This document shows, one piece after another, positions 62,115 to 64,000 of a stretch of 64,000 nucleotides of DNA; position 1 is the first letter of the stretch; every line of letters starts with the position of its first letter. The stretch lies in the NCBI GenBank assembly GCA_002339675.1, contig DDKB01000016.1, positions 62,001 to 126,000 of the forward strand, written 5' to 3'. The DNA comes from Stutzerimonas stutzeri. Lineage in GTDB: Bacteria; Pseudomonadota; Gammaproteobacteria; Pseudomonadales; Pseudomonadaceae. The notes beneath the pieces are model-generated. The model was not told the DNA's origin. It saw only the letters and a list, made by a program, of their open reading frames with translations, and searched no databases. The position numbers and the translations under genes are program-made.

Positions 62115-62585
62115 ATGATCGATAAAACCATTTCACCTGAAACTAATACGACGCCTGCCAACCTTGAGCTGGCCTTGTTCCAGGCGCTGCGGCGCTTGCA
62201 GCAGGACGCCGAAGTGCATGCCAAGCGCCTTGCTCGCTTCGGCGGCCTTAGCCCGGTGCAACTGATGATCTTGCAAGTGCTCGCCAGTGAAGGGCCGCTC
62301 ACCGCCAGCGCCCTGAGCAAGCAGGTCAGCCTAACTGCCGCGACGCTCTCCGGCCAGCTCGACCGCCTGGCCGAGCGCGGCCTGCTATCACGACAGCGTG
62401 ACGATCAGGACCGCCGTCGTCAGTGGCTGCTGTTGACTCGCGAAGGGGTTGCGCTGCAACAGCAGGCGCCTTCACTGCTGCCGCCGGCCTTTGCCGAACG
62501 CTTCGCGGCGCTGCCGGAGTGGGAGCGGCACGGGATCGCGGCGGCGCTGCTGCGCGCCGCCTCGTTGTCCGGTGGGGTGGAGTGA
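62115..62585 (+). CDS. MarR family regulator divergent from the NAGGN operon
   Basis: A 156-residue winged-helix regulator: FGGLSPVQLMILQVLASEGP, LTASALSKQVSLTAATLSGQ, LDRLAERGLLSRQRDDQDRR, QWLLLTREG. Placement directly upstream of asnO suggests control of the NAGGN genes, as in other Pseudomonas. ATG 62115 is used; GTG 62112 is a possible one-codon-longer start. Confidence 0.88.
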   Translation: MIDKTISPETNTTPANLELALFQALRRLQQDAEVHAKRLARFGGLSPVQLMILQVLASEGPLTASALSKQVSLTAATLSGQLDRLAERGLLSRQRDDQDRRRQWLLLTREGVALQQQAPSLLPPAFAERFAALPEWERHGIAAALLRAASLSGGVE

Positions 62586-62606
62586 GGTGCCGGGCGGGTC
62601 GCGGCC

Positions 62607-63461
62607 CTAGAGCCGGAAACCCTCGACGATGTGTTCGGCGAGCGTCTCGCTGACCTGTGAAGCATTGCGTTCGCTGCGCAGCAGCACGATGGAGCTCAGC
62701 GGCAGTTCCGGCATGCCTTCGGCTTCGCCCAGTAAGCGCATTTCCGGCGTGATCAGGCTCTGCAGCTGCGCGGTCACCGCCAGCCCGGCGTTGACCACGG
62801 CCATCAGCGCCGACAGGCTCGGGCTGGTGTAGGCGACCCGGTAGGGGATATCCAGGCCATCCAGTGCATTGCACGCCCAGGCCCGGCAGAAGCACTCGGT
62901 GTTGAACATCGCCAGGGGCATTGGCCGCTGCTCGTGGGTGTTGAAACCCGGCGCTTCGGCCCAGACGAAGCGCTCGCGGCGCAGCAGCTGGCCGATCTCG
63001 GTGCCGGGTTCGCGGGTGACGATGGTCAGGTCCAGGTCGCGTCGCAGCAGCAACTGGTAGGACGGCTCGCAGTGCACCTCGACCTGCACCAGCGGGTAGG
63101 CCTGGGCGAAGCGCGAGAGGATGCCGGGCAGGAAGCGCATCACATAGTCGTCTGGCGTGCCGATGCGCACCGAGCCGACCATGTGCGGCTCGCGCAGGGT
63201 GGTCAGCACCTCACCGTGAAGCTTGAGGATCCGCCGCGCGTACCCGAGCAGCACCTGGCCTTCGGGCGTCAGGCGCACCTGGCGACCGTCGCGCTCGAAC
63301 ACCGCGCGCTGCAGGACGTCTTCCTCGAGCCGTTTCATCTGCATGCTGATGGCCGACTGGGTGCGGTTCACCGCCTCGGCGGCGCGGGTGAAACCGCCGT
63401 GATCGGCGATGGCGACGAAGCTGCGCAGCAGTTCGGCGTCGATGCTGGGGTACTGGGCCAT
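62607..63461 (-). CDS. LysR family transcriptional regulator
   Basis: A 284-residue LysR regulator: N-terminal HTH (MAQYPSIDAELLRSFVAIAD, FTRAAEAVNRTQSAISMQM, KRLEEDVLQRAVFERDGRQV) and a substrate-binding effector domain of PBP type. The ligand is unknown. It converges with marR and is divergent from the DUF1127 gene, which may be its target. Confidence 0.92.
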   Translation of the reverse strand: MAQYPSIDAELLRSFVAIADHGGFTRAAEAVNRTQSAISMQMKRLEEDVLQRAVFERDGRQVRLTPEGQVLLGYARRILKLHGEVLTTLREPHMVGSVRIGTPDDYVMRFLPGILSRFAQAYPLVQVEVHCEPSYQLLLRRDLDLTIVTREPGTEIGQLLRRERFVWAEAPGFNTHEQRPMPLAMFNTECFCRAWACNALDGLDIPYRVAYTSPSLSALMAVVNAGLAVTAQLQSLITPEMRLLGEAEGMPELPLSSIVLLRSERNASQVSETLAEHIVEGFRL

Positions 63462-63557
63462 TCATCAATCTCCGAGATGGATGCCATCATAAACATTCGT
63501 TGGATTGATCTTAAGCCCGAGCGGACACTGGCGCCATCCATTCGGAGGTGCGTTCAG

Positions 63558-63797
63558 ATGAAAAGCCATGTCGGGTTTCTGAAGGTCGAGTCCCAGGCGT
63601 TCGTTCGCCGGCCCTCGTTTACCGTGCTGCTGAATGCTGCCTGGCAGCGGGTGGGGCGCTGGCGTGCGCTGTACCGCCAGCGCCAGCAGCTTGCGGCCAT
63701 GAGCGACGAGATGCTTAAGGACATCGGCCTGAGCCGCGCCGATATTACCTGCGAAGCGAGCCGACCCTTCTGGGACGACCCGCTGCACCGCGGCTGA
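63558..63797 (+). CDS. DUF1127 domain protein
   Basis: A 79-residue basic protein with the DUF1127 helix RQRQQLAAMSDEMLKDIGLS and the RADITCEASRPFWDD tail. Small DUF1127 proteins bind RNA or regulators and affect phosphate, carbon or nitrogen use in other bacteria. ATG 63558 has CGGAGG about 10 nt upstream. It is divergent from lysR. Confidence 0.9.
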   Translation: MKSHVGFLKVESQAFVRRPSFTVLLNAAWQRVGRWRALYRQRQQLAAMSDEMLKDIGLSRADITCEASRPFWDDPLHRG

Positions 63798-63829
63798 AGC
63801 GTCGCCGGCGGAGCGGCCCGCTACGCTGG

Positions 63830-64000
63830 TCAGGACGTTGCGTCGCGCTCGGTGCGCCGTACCAGCTGGCGTAACAGGAAACGGTTCGGATGGCAGGCCT
63901 CGGCCACGGCGCGGGGCACCGGCAGCGCGTCGTCATCGATCCAGGCCGCCAGCAGCTCGCCGGACAGCGGTGCGCTGATCAGCCCGCGCGATCCGTGTGC
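63830..64000 (-). CDS. mnmC: tRNA 5-methylaminomethyl-2-thiouridine bifunctional protein, C-terminal end (cut by window edge)
   Basis: Only the last 56 codons are visible, reading HGSRGLISAPLSGELLAAW and ending RFLLRQLVRRTERDATS. This is the C-terminal end of the FAD-dependent oxidoreductase domain of MnmC (family pattern GSRGLxSAPLxAExLAA...HPxRFxLRxLxR). The enzyme makes mnm5s2U at tRNA position 34. The stop codon is at 63832-63830; the start is outside the window. It converges with the DUF1127 gene. Confidence 0.85.
   Translation of the reverse strand, partial: AHGSRGLISAPLSGELLAAWIDDDALPVPRAVAEACHPNRFLLRQLVRRTERDATS

Overview
The window is about 64 kb of ordinary-looking, high-GC gammaproteobacterial chromosome. 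Gene content and gene order point to the family Pseudomonadaceae. The clues are an AmrZ-type ribbon-helix-helix regulator, rsmA/csrA followed by tRNA-Ser(GCT) and tandem tRNA-Arg(ACG), the flgAMNZ / cheVR / flgBCDE / flgFGHIJKL flagellar blocks, prc beside an EAL-CBS-GGDEF gene, and apeB-rluA-minEDC-htrB. The Na+-pumping oxaloacetate decarboxylase (oadGAB) and the osmolyte NAGGN operon would suit a Pseudomonas stutzeri (Stutzerimonas)-like species; that placement is inference. No insertion sequence, prophage, CRISPR array, rRNA or integrase was found.

Layout. 1-9.4 kb: a truncated sulfurtransferase, rnd-ycgL-ycgN, an exported metalloprotease-like protein, a threonine aldolase broken by a 1-nt frameshift, then alaS-lysC-csrA. 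9.5-10.5 kb: tRNA-Ser, two tRNA-Arg copies (the second with an altered acceptor base), a terminator and a small exported protein. 10.8-16.7 kb: mgtE, oadGAB, amrZ and two tiny membrane or exported proteins. 17.0-32.8 kb: tRNA-Arg(CCT) and a large flagellar/chemotaxis region. Readable sigma-54 promoters precede flgA, flgB and flgF, and sigma-28 (FliA) promoters precede flgM and probably cheV. The cheV and flgA candidates overlap on opposite strands. 32.9-37.3 kb: a ComEA-like protein, a gene-poor stretch with a palindromic pair of perfect DnaA boxes, DUF1232, a tightly overlapping HTH / unknown / Sel1 trio and a c-di-GMP protein. 37.3-48.1 kb: prc, apeB, rluA, minCDE, an LpxL-type acyltransferase, pirin, and a coupled pair made of an exported alpha/beta hydrolase and a MlaA-like protein without a lipobox. 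48.5-53.8 kb: DUF2061, DUF485-actP (acetate uptake), an SDR, an MFS transporter and a hypothetical gene. 53.8-62.6 kb: yheU, a 7TM hybrid sensor kinase, and the three-gene N-acetylglutaminylglutamine amide (NAGGN) osmolyte operon with a divergent MarR regulator. 62.6-64 kb: LysR, DUF1127 and the C-terminal end of mnmC.

How the parts work together. The flagellar region encodes the rod, hook, rings, hook-associated proteins, their chaperone and anti-sigma factor, a c-di-GMP brake and two chemotaxis adaptation proteins. Its promoters are arranged so that early genes use sigma-54 and late genes use FliA. AmrZ, RsmA, FlgZ and the EAL/GGDEF protein are all motility or biofilm regulators near it. 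Nothing in the window is an obviously new large system. The parts least explained by known biology are the hydrolase-MlaA pair, the HTH/unknown/Sel1 trio, the DnaA-box intergenic region and the sensor kinase adjoining the NAGGN operon.
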